Shown: positions 11,729 through 23,351 of the stretch, piece after piece
Layout of the letters: every line of letters begins with the position of its first letter
How positions within the stretch are numbered: the stretch's first letter is position 1
NCBI RefSeq assembly: GCF_009389715.1
Contig: NC_052401.1
Coordinates: 2,158,843-2,222,842, forward strand
Length of the DNA: 64,000 nt
Reading direction: 5' to 3'
Source of the DNA: Phoenix dactylifera
Taxonomy: Eukaryota; Streptophyta; Magnoliopsida; Arecales; Arecaceae
Translations under genes and position numbers: made by a program
Notes under the pieces: model-generated
What the model was told of the DNA's origin: nothing
What the model saw: the letters and a program-made list of their open reading frames with translations, nothing else
The model's database searches: none

Positions 11729-12560
11729 GGGGCTTGGGCATGCCTGCACCTGCCAGTACCTCTCTGAGATCAGTAAAATGGATGGTTGCAGTTGCAGTAT
11801 TTCTTGATAGCTGGCAGGAAGATTGCAGGCATGAAAAACCAAGATTGGCTGGAATAATGCACCTCATTCGCTGAAATCATTCGACCAGTTCCGGCTTTCT
11901 TGGCTCAATGCTTCTTTCACTTAAGGTGAAAGAAAGAGAGCTTGGTTTCTAAGGTTCTCATTACTTTCTGAGGCTCCAGACATCACTGTCGAGCAAGTTA
12001 AAGAATTACAGGATGGCACAGAGTGAAGCTTTGGCACATACATTGTTGATCACGATTAAGGTTTGACAAAGAGAACTTTAAGTCCTTTTGCTTTGTTACA
12101 TTTTGTACGAGATGTCTAACTGTGGGAATCGCATGTTTCTCTGTAACAGCACCATAGGCCACTGTGTTTCCGCTATTATGGTAGAGGAACCTCAATCACA
12201 GGCTTTTGAACCTGCTTTTAGTAAACAAGTGAAGGCAAAGGGGATGTTGGTCCTCTTTTATCCTGGCTGTGGAAGGTAAGTGGTGCCTGATCAAGAGCTT
12301 CACTGTGGCAGCTTTCTGGTGCCTGGTCAAGAGCTTTTTTACTGACTTTATGTTGACAGTAGATGTGTATCATTTGCATCATAATGCACAGATGTAATTT
12401 ATCAATTGATTATAACCCTGTTGGACATGGTACTTGAACTTTATTAGAGTAATGATTTTTATGAATTGTAAAGCTTTTCATGTTTTCTGTATGTGTGTGA
12501 AATCTCATGGGATGTTATCCTTTTTCATATTCATGTCATGATCTGAAGGAACTTTTTATA
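11729..12560 (+). other. Probable 3' UTR of the R3H gene
   Basis: About 0.8 kb after the TGA without recognisable coding sequence. The sequence keeps a transcript-like mixed composition to about 12560, then becomes AT-rich. No single clear polyadenylation signal stands out. Confidence 0.35.
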
Positions 12561-13325
12561 ACTTAGGTCTCTCTCTCTAAAGAATCCTATCTAATCCAAT
12601 GTATAAAGGATGAAACTCTTTTTCTTTAGTTTAAGTTTCATTCATGCACCATTAAATGCTCAACCTTGTCATTTTTGTGGTCTTGCCATTCTTATTAACC
12701 TTCATGGTGTCAGCTGTTGTTTGAAACCCAATGCTTGTAAGGTCAAGCCTCTTCATCCAATTGATTGAGCTTGTGTCCGTTCGAAATGCAAGTAATTTGG
12801 AAGATCAGTAACCAAGCATCTGGTTGGTGTTCCATGTATCTTTTTTATCTTCTGTAAAACCAAGTATTATTTCTTCAATAGCTATATGATCATCATAGGC
12901 TTATGATGCATTTATAATCATACAAAATGTGATTTAAATGGCATGATCATGTAAACAAATATCTGATGTGGCCTGATAGAGCGAGCTTGAAAGGGAGAAA
13001 GGCAATGATTAGAGTTGGCATAGGAGTTAAGAGTGGCTAGGGTGTCAAATGAACTGAGCAGTTTGGGATGGGGGAGGACCTTGAATCGAGCAAGCCAAAT
13101 AAACCAGCTTGAACTACCAAAATAAGCTTGAAATTAATTAATTTCAAGTCAAGCCAAAAATGGTCCCTCAGCTAATATGCAGGCTTGAATATATTTATCT
13201 CTAAAGCTAATATAGAGGTGTCGTTATAATAGTCCAATTTAGGTTGTTGTTGATGGGATGATTGGAGGTCTAACATCGATGATCCAACAAGCCGGGTGTG
13301 ATATATTATTTTTAAATTATTTTTA
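12561..13325. other. Intergenic DNA
   Basis: T-rich DNA, then from about 13010 a patch with repeated GAGCAAGCC/CAGCTTGAA/AAGCTTGAA words. It resembles a degraded copy of the GGGCTCGGGC-type repeat at 16795-17185. No gene seen. Confidence 0.35.
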
Positions 13326-13701
13326 GGACTCGTTTGGTTTATGGAACATGAGGAGAAAGTGGAGTCAATTAGAAAGTGGAGTCAATTAGAAAGTGGAGAG
13401 ACGCCTCGTATTTGGTTGGAGTCTTTAAGGAAGAGAAAAGAAAAAGGCTAATTTTTATTGGATGAGAATTGAGATAATTTTTTTTTTCTAAAAATGCTCT
13501 TAAAATTTGAGATAGAATGAGATAAGGTATTTTTCTTTATTAAAGGTATAACAGGTATTTTACACCATTTTTAAGAAAAAAAGATGCTCAATGGTCATTC
13601 TAAAATATGCTACTTTCTAAGTATCATATACCCAAGCATTAACTTTATAGAAAAAAAATATTTTAGTGAGAAAAAATCTTTCTTACGAATCAAACGAGTT
13701 C
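13326..13701. mobile_element. Tourist/Harbinger-like MITE
   Basis: The ends are imperfect inverted repeats: GGACTCGTTTGGTTT on the left against GAACTCGTTTGATTC on the complement of the right. Both flanks carry TTA (13323-13325 and 13702-13704), the 3-bp target typical of PIF/Harbinger elements. It is 376 bp and non-coding, with an internal near-perfect tandem copy of AAAGTGGAGTCAATTAG near 13353-13395. Confidence 0.65.
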
Positions 13702-14826
13702 TTAAAAATCATTTGATTTGGAGGGCTAGAGATCTCGAGGCCTTATAAGATGGTAGATCGCATCCATCTGCTCCGTTCTCAATCATCCAGTAAGGACCTA
13801 CTTGACTTAGAATGTTGGGCCAACATCCACATAATAGCTGCCATATAAGTACTAATAATTTATATCCAGATGTTATTGGGATCCTAGAATATAAATCCTG
13901 TTATAGATACATGATCTTATTTTATTTATTATGACTTTTTTCATACGCGAATTCCATATTTGACTTGAATTCTAGATTGAATATACCATGCCTACTCCTC
14001 TACATGATGGCAGGAAGGGACTAAACCCTCTCCTCTTCAACTCTATATAATATCTACATAATTTATGATGTAAAGAAAACCTCATATATATCTTTTATTT
14101 CCAAACCTATAATTTTACTAGGGGGTGAGTATGGTGGTATATTTGTATTTGCTGTACATATACATACATATATGCATTTGATTAATCATATATATTTGTA
14201 TTTGCTGTGTGTGTATATATATATAATGGAATGTATTTGATTAAGGAGAGAAAAATAAACGTGAACATGAAAAAAATTCTACATGGATTATTGAATTTAT
14301 GATTCGTGCAGTTCTATTGAATTTAATTATACAAATAAACAGCAAAAATTATCAAACGATATCTCGTGAGTTTAAAATTGAAAATACTACGAAAGAGATG
14401 TCATGAAAAGATTTTTTTTTCTTTTTTCTTTTTTTTTCCCATTTCCATAAACAAAGTCATGATCTAAATGAGTGCCAACATGTGCCAGGAGGGCCCAAAC
14501 ATTTGGACCCACAAATTTCGAAAGCCTAATGGAAGACCAAATGATGTTGATATGGACCGGGCTTTTGTGGGCCTGATGCATGGGGTTCATTCAATTGCGA
14601 CCGTCGATCCATGCACGGACTGCTGCGATTGCAAACAGAGAACTGCGTTGATGAGCCCGGCCCATTGACGCGAGAAACAGAGATCGAAAGGTTCGTAGTT
14701 TGTTTGATTGGTCGGACGGTCAGAATTTCAGGAAGGTACACGAATCTCCAAGCCAAGGCCTTCGTTCGGCCGATATCATTAGCAGTGGTCCGGGCTGAGC
14801 TCCGAATTCACGACCGATCGATCGAG
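13702..14826. other. Intergenic DNA and promoter region of the mitochondrial ACP gene
   Basis: AT-rich with TATATA stretches around 14150-14225. From about 14450 base composition shifts toward GC as the ACP gene is approached. A frame open from 14611 continues into the ACP exon, but its upstream part shows no conserved sequence. Confidence 0.4.
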
Positions 14827-17800
14827 ATGCAAGCGGCGCGGAACGCCATCCGTCTCATCAGGTCGTTCCCTCCTCGTCCTCCGCCGCCGGCGGTTGGCGG
14901 TGGAGCGGCGGGATTCTCGCAGTCTTCGGCGGCGCCGGCGGCGGCCGTGTTCTTGGACAAGCAGGACATCGCTGATCGCGTCGTCCATCTCCTCCGATCC
15001 TGCCCCTTCGTCGATCCCTCCAAGGTCTGTCATCCATCCTCTTCCGTTTCTCCGATTGGATTATCCATCTGGTGAAATGAACCATTGCGTTCCGAGATCG
15101 CCGTTCCTTTCCTTTCATTTATCAACTCTTGATCTATTCTTAATTCTGGTCTCCAATTAGTTTCCTGTCCATGCTCTCAAATCTTGGACCGATGAGAGGG
15201 GGGTTTATTTTGCAATGGTGTAACAAGAAAGGACAATTTTTTTTTTCTTCATGTGATAGCGGAAAGAATAACTCTGATTCACGAACTTGGTAAAGAGTGA
15301 CGGGTTGGGATACGAAAACTGGCTTCCTCTTGTTGCTGGAAACATATAATATGGGCAGTTTTGGAGGGCGCTTGGGTCTCAGAATATGTCGGAGTCTTCA
15401 AAAGAATTCGAATCTGATTTAGTTTCACGGTTTAGGGTAGAGAAGACGGCTTGCGCATGGCAAAAGTCATTGCTTTGAACGATGGCATTTTGTTTGCTAG
15501 AGGGGTATTTTCACTCATCAGCACCGAAACCTTATCTCATCTTTTTCATTTGCTCGAAGCCGGGTGAATTTTATGATTGTTAGATCAAGTTTAACTGTAT
15601 GGATCTTCTTCCATTTTTAATTTTTAGGCATGAATATTTGTTTAATCTTTTTTCTTCTCAAGGGATCGTTTTTTCCCCTTAACTAAATATAACTGTTAGT
15701 AGAAAACTGAATCCTGCATTGAATCGTGATTTAACCTTTACACTTTACTCTTTACAGCTGAACACTGGATAGTGCATGACTTGCAGACATAGATATAACT
15801 GTATAAGAGTTTTGAGAAGAGCCAGTTTTTATCCCAAGTGTATGCAGTATCAATCCGTATTACTGGCTGTTGTTTATTTGAGAATGAAATATGGCTTCAC
15901 CATGTTCCATCTGTCTTGGTTGTTATCTCAGCTTTCTTTGATTGCTTTCGATGTTTAAGACATATTGTCCCAACTTCATGACATTTGCAAACATATGCAT
16001 GGATCTTCTTAATGTCCTTTCAACAAAGCCACTCATGATGTTTAGGAAAGTCTCAAATTTCTGTTATAACTTACACAAGAGTATAAATGATTCACAAACT
16101 TGAGATTTTTGTCGGTTGCATAAACATTAGACCTCTGAACTTCTCATTATTCATATCTGCACTTTACCTGCAAATTAGGTTAGTGAACTAAGAGAACCTA
16201 CTATCTATTGAAAAAAAGAAAAAAGGGCACTCAAAAATATTTTCCTAAACACTCTTTTGCTAGTAGCTTCAGTTGAAAGATATATCTATATATCATGAAT
16301 GCGGTTCTAAATTTTAGTTGATAAACTTGTATGTATGCTTGTTGAGCATATTAGTAGTTGTATTCGTAGAAGAAAGCCAATGCTATTGGAAGATCTTTAC
16401 TTGCTAATGTCATGCCGTTTATGTGTCTCTTTAAGTTCTACGGTTGAAGGGCCTATTTTTCCTTCAAAGTTACTGTTTTCTACCACCTTGAACAAACAGA
16501 CAAAACAAAACCTATTGGGATTACCCCACTTCACTCAACAAAGAATCTCTCTCTCTCTCTCTCCTCTCTCTCTAGGGAGGGAGGGGTATTTACTCTTGAG
16601 CTTGAGATTGCATAGTGTGCCTAAACTTAGGCTATTATTATTATTTTTTGTCTAGTTTCAATCCAAGGGAGAAGTTCTCCATATACTAGAGGTATTCTTT
16701 TTTGTTGAAGTGTCTTTCTTACAGACATAACCTCAAACAGATATCCACTGAAGCTTTATAATATGTTTAAAGGCTGCCTATAAGTAAGGCTTGGATTGAG
16801 CCGGGCTGAGCCACATCCCTGCCCGAGCCTGGGCCGAACTTGATCCGAAAATTTTTTTGGGGCTTCGAGCTGGGTTTAGGCTCGAATTTTTTTTCCAAAT
16901 TCTAGCTTGAACCTGCCTGAAGCCCACAATCGCACATGACTTGAATAAGCTTGTTTCAACCAAATGGCTGGGCTCGACTCAAATTGGCCTGACTGAGCAA
17001 TCCAAAATGCTTGGCCCAACCCGAACATTCATGGTAGAAGATCCTAATAGTAAATATGGGCCAAGCTCATGCCGGTTTTTGGGCTCAAGCTACAGACCAA
17101 TCCAGACATCGACTTAATTTATTTGGCCCCTATTTTTAGACCTAAGTCCGGCTCGACCTGACCTGGCCTGATGGGCCTCATGCTGGTGGACCGAGCTCAT
17201 TTCCAGCTCTACCTACAGAGGAACCTACCTTGCACTTGGAGGATTTACTATTTATATATTAATAGTGCTCAAATGCAAGAAAATACCAAACAGTACTATT
17301 GGCATGTCTTCATGGGAAAATTGATTTTATTCTTGTCAAGTTTTTTTGCTACGGTTGCCATTGATGGTTTTTTTAAGCCCGATACATGTAAACTCCTAGA
17401 CAATTGTTATATGGCCCGTAGATCATGCTTTGAGTATAAGGGTTTCTAGCCTCAGACAACCTTCCACAGCACCTTGGGCCTTGGGTTCTTCTAACTGTAG
17501 GATTTAATTCCTCATAGGTACTTTATTAGACTTTTCTCTTGGAAGTAGAACTATATATTTTCCTTGAAATATTTCATGTGAATCACTTTGGTCCAAATTT
17601 CTAACTATGACTTGATTTTTATCCTTTTTTCCATGATCTTTGTAGTCAGAGTGGTTTTGACTGTGGTTGATGGCCTGTTAATTGTTGCAGCATACATATG
17701 CTAGTGGATCCATGTTTTTTCCACCACGTTCGTGATAGATGACCATGACTTTTGCTCACACACTAAATATTTCTAATGTCGAACCCAGGTAGAAGTCAAT

Positions 17801-18631
17801 GCTTGAAGCAATTTAAACTTTGTTTCTTCAATTGACTTAGTTCTTGGCCTTACTATGAATTGCATTAAGTGGTTAATAAATGATCTACAACTATCACACC
17901 TACTTTCTGATGCAATGTCAAAAAAGTACTCTGATAGCATATTAGCATGTGAACTACATGTTCAAAAAGTATAAAAATGAGGGGTCCTCTTCTTCCAAAG
18001 AGCTGTATGAGATCAATATGCCATCCGTACTTCTTGGTAAAACATCCCTTTAAAATGTTAGCTTTAGCAGGTACCCTGATGAAGACAAGGACTACAGTGA
18101 GAATAGGAAAAAGATTGGGTTGCCTGTGATTAAGATTCTTGCACTGATACTATTTCTTCCATGCACAATAGTTGCTTATGTTACAAACTGTTGTCATCAT
18201 TTTGTCTAGCTTGTTTCTTGCTACTCTCTTCAGTCCTTTGAATGTTTTGTTCATCCAGCTACAGACAAAAAGTATTTATCTGTAGAATTTTTTAAGACTC
18301 GATTGGCAAAGTGAGCTTACAGCTGCTTCACCATATCTTCTGAAATGTATATGTGGTTAATGCATGATAGCCCTAAGCACCATCTATACGACATGTTGTT
18401 CTATTGAATGAAAAGAAGACCTGAATGTCTTGGATTACTTGCTGTCGTGGACAGGTGAGCCCAACCACAAATTTTAAGAACGATCTGCAGTTGGATATGC
18501 TGGAAAATGTGGAAGTTATGGTGGCAGTAGAAGAGGAGTTTGCAGTTGAAATTCCCGACGGCGAGGCTGACAAAATCTCATCTGCTGCTCATCTCATCGA
18601 CTACATTGCTGCCCATCCACAAGCCAAATAA
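14827..18631 (+). CDS. Mitochondrial acyl carrier protein lacking the phosphopantetheine serine
   Basis: Exons 14827-15024 and 18455-18631; 124 aa, the usual length for plant mtACP. ACP carries acyl chains on 4'-phosphopantetheine in mitochondrial fatty-acid/lipoate synthesis and is a subunit of complex I. The N-terminus (MQAARNAIRLIRSFPPR) is basic and Arg/Ala/Ser-rich, as in a mitochondrial presequence. The carrier domain starts at FLDKQDIADRVVHLL; the exon junction is at VDPSK|VSPTTNFKNDL. Helix 2/3 reads VEVMVAVEEEFAVEIPDGEADKI and the end is YIAAHPQAK, as in the mtACP2 type. In the DSL motif the modified serine is replaced: LQLDMLENVEV, with a clear ATG codon at 18498-18500. The product should not be able to carry acyl groups. 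A structural role is possible, or this is a diverging duplicate; the frame is otherwise intact. Confidence 0.9.
15025..18454 (+). other. Single 3.4-kb intron of the mitochondrial ACP gene
   Basis: Donor CCAAG|GTCTGT and acceptor GTGGACAG. It contains a CT microsatellite at about 16545-16575 and a GGGCTC/GAGCCC-rich repeat at about 16795-17185 (listed separately). The rest is T-rich with no gene or RNA recognised. Confidence 0.65.
16795..17185. repeat. GGCCCGAGC-rich repeat inside the ACP intron
   Basis: This stretch is packed with variations of GAGCCGGGCTGAGCC, GGGCCGAAC, GGCTCGAA, TTGGCCCAACCCGAA and GGGCCAAGCTC on both strands. Related patches occur at about 33345-33720 and 63731-64000. 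It is a degenerate dispersed plant repeat; I see no termini or open frame. Confidence 0.45.
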
Positions 18632-19102
18632 ATTTTCGAATTCCATCTTTTGGCTGAATCTAGACTCTCTGGGTTGCTTGTAATGACGATATCGTCAAGA
18701 CCATTTTTCTGCAACCTTCAGTTGTTTTTTTTTTGGATATTTCATAGGATACTTTTATACTCATCTTTCGAGAATATTTTCTTCTCATTGATAAAAATGC
18801 TTGAAATGTCCAGTTTAATAGCCCGCTAATACCCCTTTTGTGATCTTTGATCTTTGTTTTTTCTTATAACATGATAAATGCGGATAGGTAGGGGCTAGAT
18901 GTAAAATTGCTCGCGCATTAAATGTTTGATCTTGCACAGTAAGGCCTTCTTTGCCTGTTCACTGATGAAGAAATTTCACAGATTGGCTTGTCCCCACAAT
19001 CCAAAGGAGGGTAGTTAAAATAGGAGACATCCATCAGTGATACAGTGCGATAGCAGCATGGACACAAGCCCTATTCATTAGGCTCTGCCCAAAGTCTCTA
19101 GG
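18632..19102 (+). other. 3' UTR of mtACP and intergenic DNA
   Basis: T-rich 3' flank. A transcript end near 18790-18800 (GATAAAAATGC) is possible. Nothing else recognised. Confidence 0.4.
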
Positions 19103-19245
19103 TTAAAGTTCGCTATTTCAGTACCAGATTCCGTATCGGTGCTGCAGTAACTCAGTGTCGGTATGGTACGAAATTTTTTCAGCGTAATGATATCGAACTG
19201 ATATGGTAGGGTATGCTTCGTACCATATGGCGAACCATGCTTTGG
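19103..19245. repeat. CGGTAC-rich repeat, copy 1
   Basis: Degenerate runs of GTACCAG, GTATCGGTG, GTCGGTATGGTACG and TTCGTACCATATGG. The same word pattern in the same order occurs at 42559-42716, in an intron of BASS4. This short dispersed non-coding repeat contains many GTAC palindromes, which let it fold; this copy is the more decayed. Confidence 0.5.
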
Positions 19246-22183
19246 ATTCTTCGGTACCGAGTGTCCAGCTACCACCAATGTGGATCCTTATTTCCTATAA
19301 TAGTACTTGGACCCTTGTTTCCCATGATAGCACTTGTCTTCGTTCTTTCATTGGACCAAATCTCGCTCCCAAAATTCCAGAATTTGCAGTGCTTTAGATT
19401 GACGCCGCTCGTCATGTATCACCACAACGTGATTTATAACTCTGATCAAAAGCATTAAAGAAGCTGCTGTGGCAATCCGAACGATGAGTTTTTCTCTGAA
19501 CTGTCAAGCTAAAGGAGTGCCGTAATGGAATGGGATGGCTCGGGGGATGCAATCCATTGTAACAAGGTCGATAATGAAGGACCTCTCTTATTGAATGGCT
19601 CATGATGAGCGGACCATGTGGAGGGAGGCATCAAGTGAGATGAACTGCATGGCACCTGCAAGCCTCCGAACATGCAATCCTACTTCCGTGTGATGAGATT
19701 ATATTCCTCCTTCCGAAGCCTTCTACTAATGAGTTTCTTACTCGAAGAACACATCCTAGCATCTGAAGTTGGATTCTGTTTTCCAGCAAGCAAAAGAGCA
19801 GCTTGGGGGTCTGCCTCTCCTTTCCATTTTTAAGCACTGGGGCCAAATCTAGAGGAGCTCTTCTTCTCTCGTACCCATCCAGAAAAGACCTATTGAATCC
19901 TTATCATATTGCCAAAATTATGCCTGCAATGGATGCAGAGACCAAATGGAGGTTAAAAGTCTGTCATGATGGTAAAAATACCATCCCTGAAGCCTGCCAG
20001 GAGGAAGTATATATAGGTGTTTTCACTAACTACCAAGTGGAGGGCTTGAATGGTGCTCATTATCTGTTTCTGGAGCCATGCAAAATCTCTCGGGGGAATC
20101 AAGAGGCTACGCTCATTGAAACCTATTCCCCTGAGAGGTGGTAGGCCATGGACGCAGATATCCAGCCATGTAGGCAGCAGGCATTACGACACCATGCCAC
20201 CAAATATTTTTAGGAGAGAAATTATTGTTATTGTTCTTTATTATTGATATTATTTATTTCTTAGTGTGTTTCATCATTTTTCACTTCAGAACAAACCAAA
20301 CCGGCGCAGTTATAATTATTAGGATGGAGAACAAGGGTGTGCCAACTCGAAGTCTACCCTTGTGCTTTATGCTTTTATATTTTTCCTAGTCTACTTTTAG
20401 ATATATATTATTACAAATCTGAAACCCACAAGTGATTGCAAACCCTTGGACCTATCAGTTTGTTATGAAAGCCTTCCATTGAGGTGAAGGCTACCAATAG
20501 CAAAGCACAAGTTTGTAGCATTAAGGCTATCTCAAAGAATGCCGGTTAGACTCTCAAGATGCTTCACTAACAAATGTGCCCCTTTTTATATGTTCTTAGA
20601 CTTCATTGCATATATACAATGGCATAAGTTGGGAGTCCAACTCGCATCAAGTAGCATATATGGCATACGAATCCCCAAGCCTATACTTGACCCTCCCTAA
20701 CTAGAAATTAATGTTAAAGGCAATCTGTAAACTCTCTCTTGCAGCAGATCAGAGGCATGTATTGCACTCCATTCGATGTGCTAAATAACCTAATCTTAGC
20801 TATCTTCGTGCCTTAATATGATTGCCATCTTCTCATGCATCGTAACTCATTAGTAGCGTTAATAAAAGCATAAAAGAGACTATGGGTGGAACACTGGAAA
20901 CATCTTAATGATGGGATTCCATGCAGCAGAACTTTTTCTTTTTCCCCCTCCCGGAAAGAAAAGTTCAGGACCATCTCCAGTGCCTTTCGGCCCTTAACTT
21001 GCTCCAAAGCCTAAATCTTTCGCAAAAATCCAACTAGGCTCACGAGGTCCTTGATCCTAATGACCGTTCTACCCTCGGTCTCATCATCACGTCATGGGTA
21101 AAACCTTCGTGCTGTTCACAAATATAGTCCAGCTGTCACGATTCCGGCAAAATATCATTAAAAAGTTCGGGGAAAAACTGCATCAAAATCGTTACATGAA
21201 AAGTTCATGAAACACCGTATGAGCAACGGCTCATATGAAGCCAACGAGGCCCACGAGGGCCCAAACAGATTGACCATTTTGCCCCAGTGCTCCTTTGAAT
21301 CCTGAGGGCAGATCTGTCCGAATGAAACAAAAACCATGTTCGTGAAGGAAGGACTAACAATAATAATACTAGGGGCTGTATTGGGATGGAAAGTGTTTGT
21401 CGAAATTAACTCCCGGCCCCTCATTTGATGATTATTTTATAATTAGGACCTCCGCCATGCTATTTTCTTCTCCTTTTTTTTAACTTAAAGATTTACAGGC
21501 TTTGACTAGACCTTCAATGGATATAGTCAGGAATAAAGATCCTGATCATGGAATGACAGCAGAATCAGGAGCTGCAAAGACTAGATAAGTTTACCAGCAC
21601 TTGTGAGTTAACCGAGGATGAATGGGATTGACATTACTTGAGCAAGATAATGTCATCTTGAATTTATTTATCTTCTCCATGGGTGCAGTGGGGAGGGTTA
21701 AAAAAAAAAGAAAAAGAGGAGGATGGAGGGTAAAACACTAAAACTAGGAGATGTGGATGATGACAATAAATGGGATGGTAATGGTGATGATGGGAAGAAA
21801 CAAAAGAGCATCGATGAGGGGGGTGCTGATGGGCGGGTGGGGGCCCGAAAGGGCCATCATTGCGAATCTTGGGCCGACCGAACCCATCATGATGTGGAGA
21901 GCTTGTGGAGTTCCCGAAATGCCCCCGGACCCCGGCCACCATCACGTGACGCCACCCCGCCGCCCAACCTCATCATTTGCTTACATTAAACTCTCGCCCC
22001 CCACCGGTCGCCTCCCCTCGCTCGCTCGCTCGCATACATGCATGATTCCTGTGGACGAACACACACAGAGAGAGAGAGAGAGAGGAAGAAGAGGTTTGAG
22101 AGAGAGAGAGAGAGAGAGAGGGAGAAGAGGTTAGAGAGAGAGAGAGAAGCATGTCTCACTTGTCACCCCCTCATCTTCTACGC
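19246..22183. other. Intergenic DNA between mtACP and the LITTLE ZIPPER gene
   Basis: About 2.9 kb. An open frame at 19803-20144 (+) has no recognisable domain. 21730-21990 is GC-rich and precedes the microsatellite at 22067. No further genes are supported. Confidence 0.4.
22067..22148. repeat. (GA)n microsatellite in the LITTLE ZIPPER promoter
   Basis: Interrupted GA/AG tracts of about 80 bp, starting with CACACAGAGAGA and ending about 36 bp before the TATA box. GAGA-type tracts are bound by BPC/GAF proteins in plants and can recruit Polycomb; an effect here is inference. Confidence 0.75.
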
Positions 22184-22191
22184 TATAAATA
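22184..22191 (+). promoter_or_regulatory. TATA box of the LITTLE ZIPPER gene
   Basis: TATAAATA preceded by a pyrimidine-rich stretch and followed by a C-rich leader. A non-coding first exon probably runs from about 22215 to 22563, where AAG|GTAAGAG is a strong donor, and joins an acceptor TTTTCAG ending at 23085. Confidence 0.6.
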
Positions 22192-23108
22192 TCCCCACAA
22201 CCCACCTCCAAGAGCCCATCCCCAGCTGCACGCTTCTTGGCTCCTGTCCATCATACTTGGCTTTCTCATTTCTCACTTTGGAGGGCAACCACCCAAGAGG
22301 TGAACTCCTTCGAGCTGCTTCTTTTGGAATGCTTGAGCTTGATGTGGAGGGTGCTCTTGTGTTCTTTGTTTGAGAGTATGGGGTAGTTGGCACACATCAA
22401 TTGTGTTCTCATCCTAAAGTTGGTATGTTGGTTTAGGCTTGTTTCTCTGGTTTCTTATTCTTTCTTTGGTGGTCGGGGAAGGTAGATGGATTTTGTTATT
22501 CTGGGTGTTGCTTTGTTTTACATATGTAGCTCCATTGTCCTTTGTGAATCCTTTTCATATAAGGTAAGAGAATTTGGTGCTTGCTTTTGAACCTTTCGAC
22601 ACTTGGATGGTTGTTTGGTTAGTTATTTATTGGATTTGTCTTACGTTAGACCTCTTTTCTTATATTTCTCACAAACAATTGAAAGGAAAATATAATATCT
22701 GCCATTGTTTCTTCCTTTATGCTGCTTGTTTATACTTGTGGTCATACACTTGGAGAGAGATACTGTAGTTAACAATCTCTCTCTCTCCACCCCCTTCTTC
22801 TGCCTGCCTCATGTGCCATGGCACAGAGTCCATGACATGTCGAGGTCTTTTGCTTCAGAAGGTTCGGTTATGCACGTTTTATTTGTTCCCTGTGGGTCTT
22901 CTAGGTTGCAGTGCCTCAACAACCGTGTTCTTTTCCTTTGGGACAAACGAGTCACTTGGTTTAATATACATAGTTTGAATCACAACCTTCACTCCGACTA
23001 ATTTGATTTACTCTGCTGCCACTTTTAACTCCTATGATTCTGTTCTTCCGAAGCTAATCTTGCTTACTGCTGGTATTGTTTTCAGAGTACTGTTCCTATC
23101 GAGAAGTG

Positions 23109-23351
23109 ATGGAGAGGATCAACTCCGAGCTCTACTTGCAGAACTGTTACATAATGAAAGAGAATGAAAGGCTGCGGAAGAAGGCACAGCTTCTGAACAA
23201 GGAGAACCAGGCCCTCTTGTCTGAACTGAAGCAGAAACTGGACAAATCCAACGCCAACGCCAACTCCGACTCCAATCCCAACCCCAGCCCCGTCATGGAC
23301 CTCAACGCCACCCCTTCAAACGACAACACTCCTGGTGCAAGCAAGCCTTGA
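23109..23351 (+). CDS. ZPR3: LITTLE ZIPPER microprotein, ZPR3-like
   Basis: Eighty residues. ZPR proteins are leucine-zipper microproteins that bind class III HD-ZIP factors and block their DNA binding, in a feedback loop that shapes the shoot meristem and leaf polarity. The start MERINSELYLQNCYIMKENE matches the family start, and the zipper continues through LRKKAQLLNKENQALLSEL (about residues 10-42). A low-complexity Asn/Pro tail follows. It contains MDLNATP, which fits the DLNxxP form of the EAR repression motif. ATG 23109 is chosen because the homology begins there; the exon is open further upstream to the acceptor at 23085 (EYCSYREV), but that part is not conserved in the family as I know it. 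The leader is split by an intron of about 0.5 kb. Confidence 0.92.
   Translation: MERINSELYLQNCYIMKENERLRKKAQLLNKENQALLSELKQKLDKSNANANSDSNPNPSPVMDLNATPSNDNTPGASKP

Noticed and set aside
14611-14826. In-frame upstream extension of the mtACP exon
   Set aside because: The family start MQAARNAIR fits ATG 14827, and the extension has no presequence character.
19803-20144. 113-codon plus frame
   Set aside because: No domain or splice context supports it.
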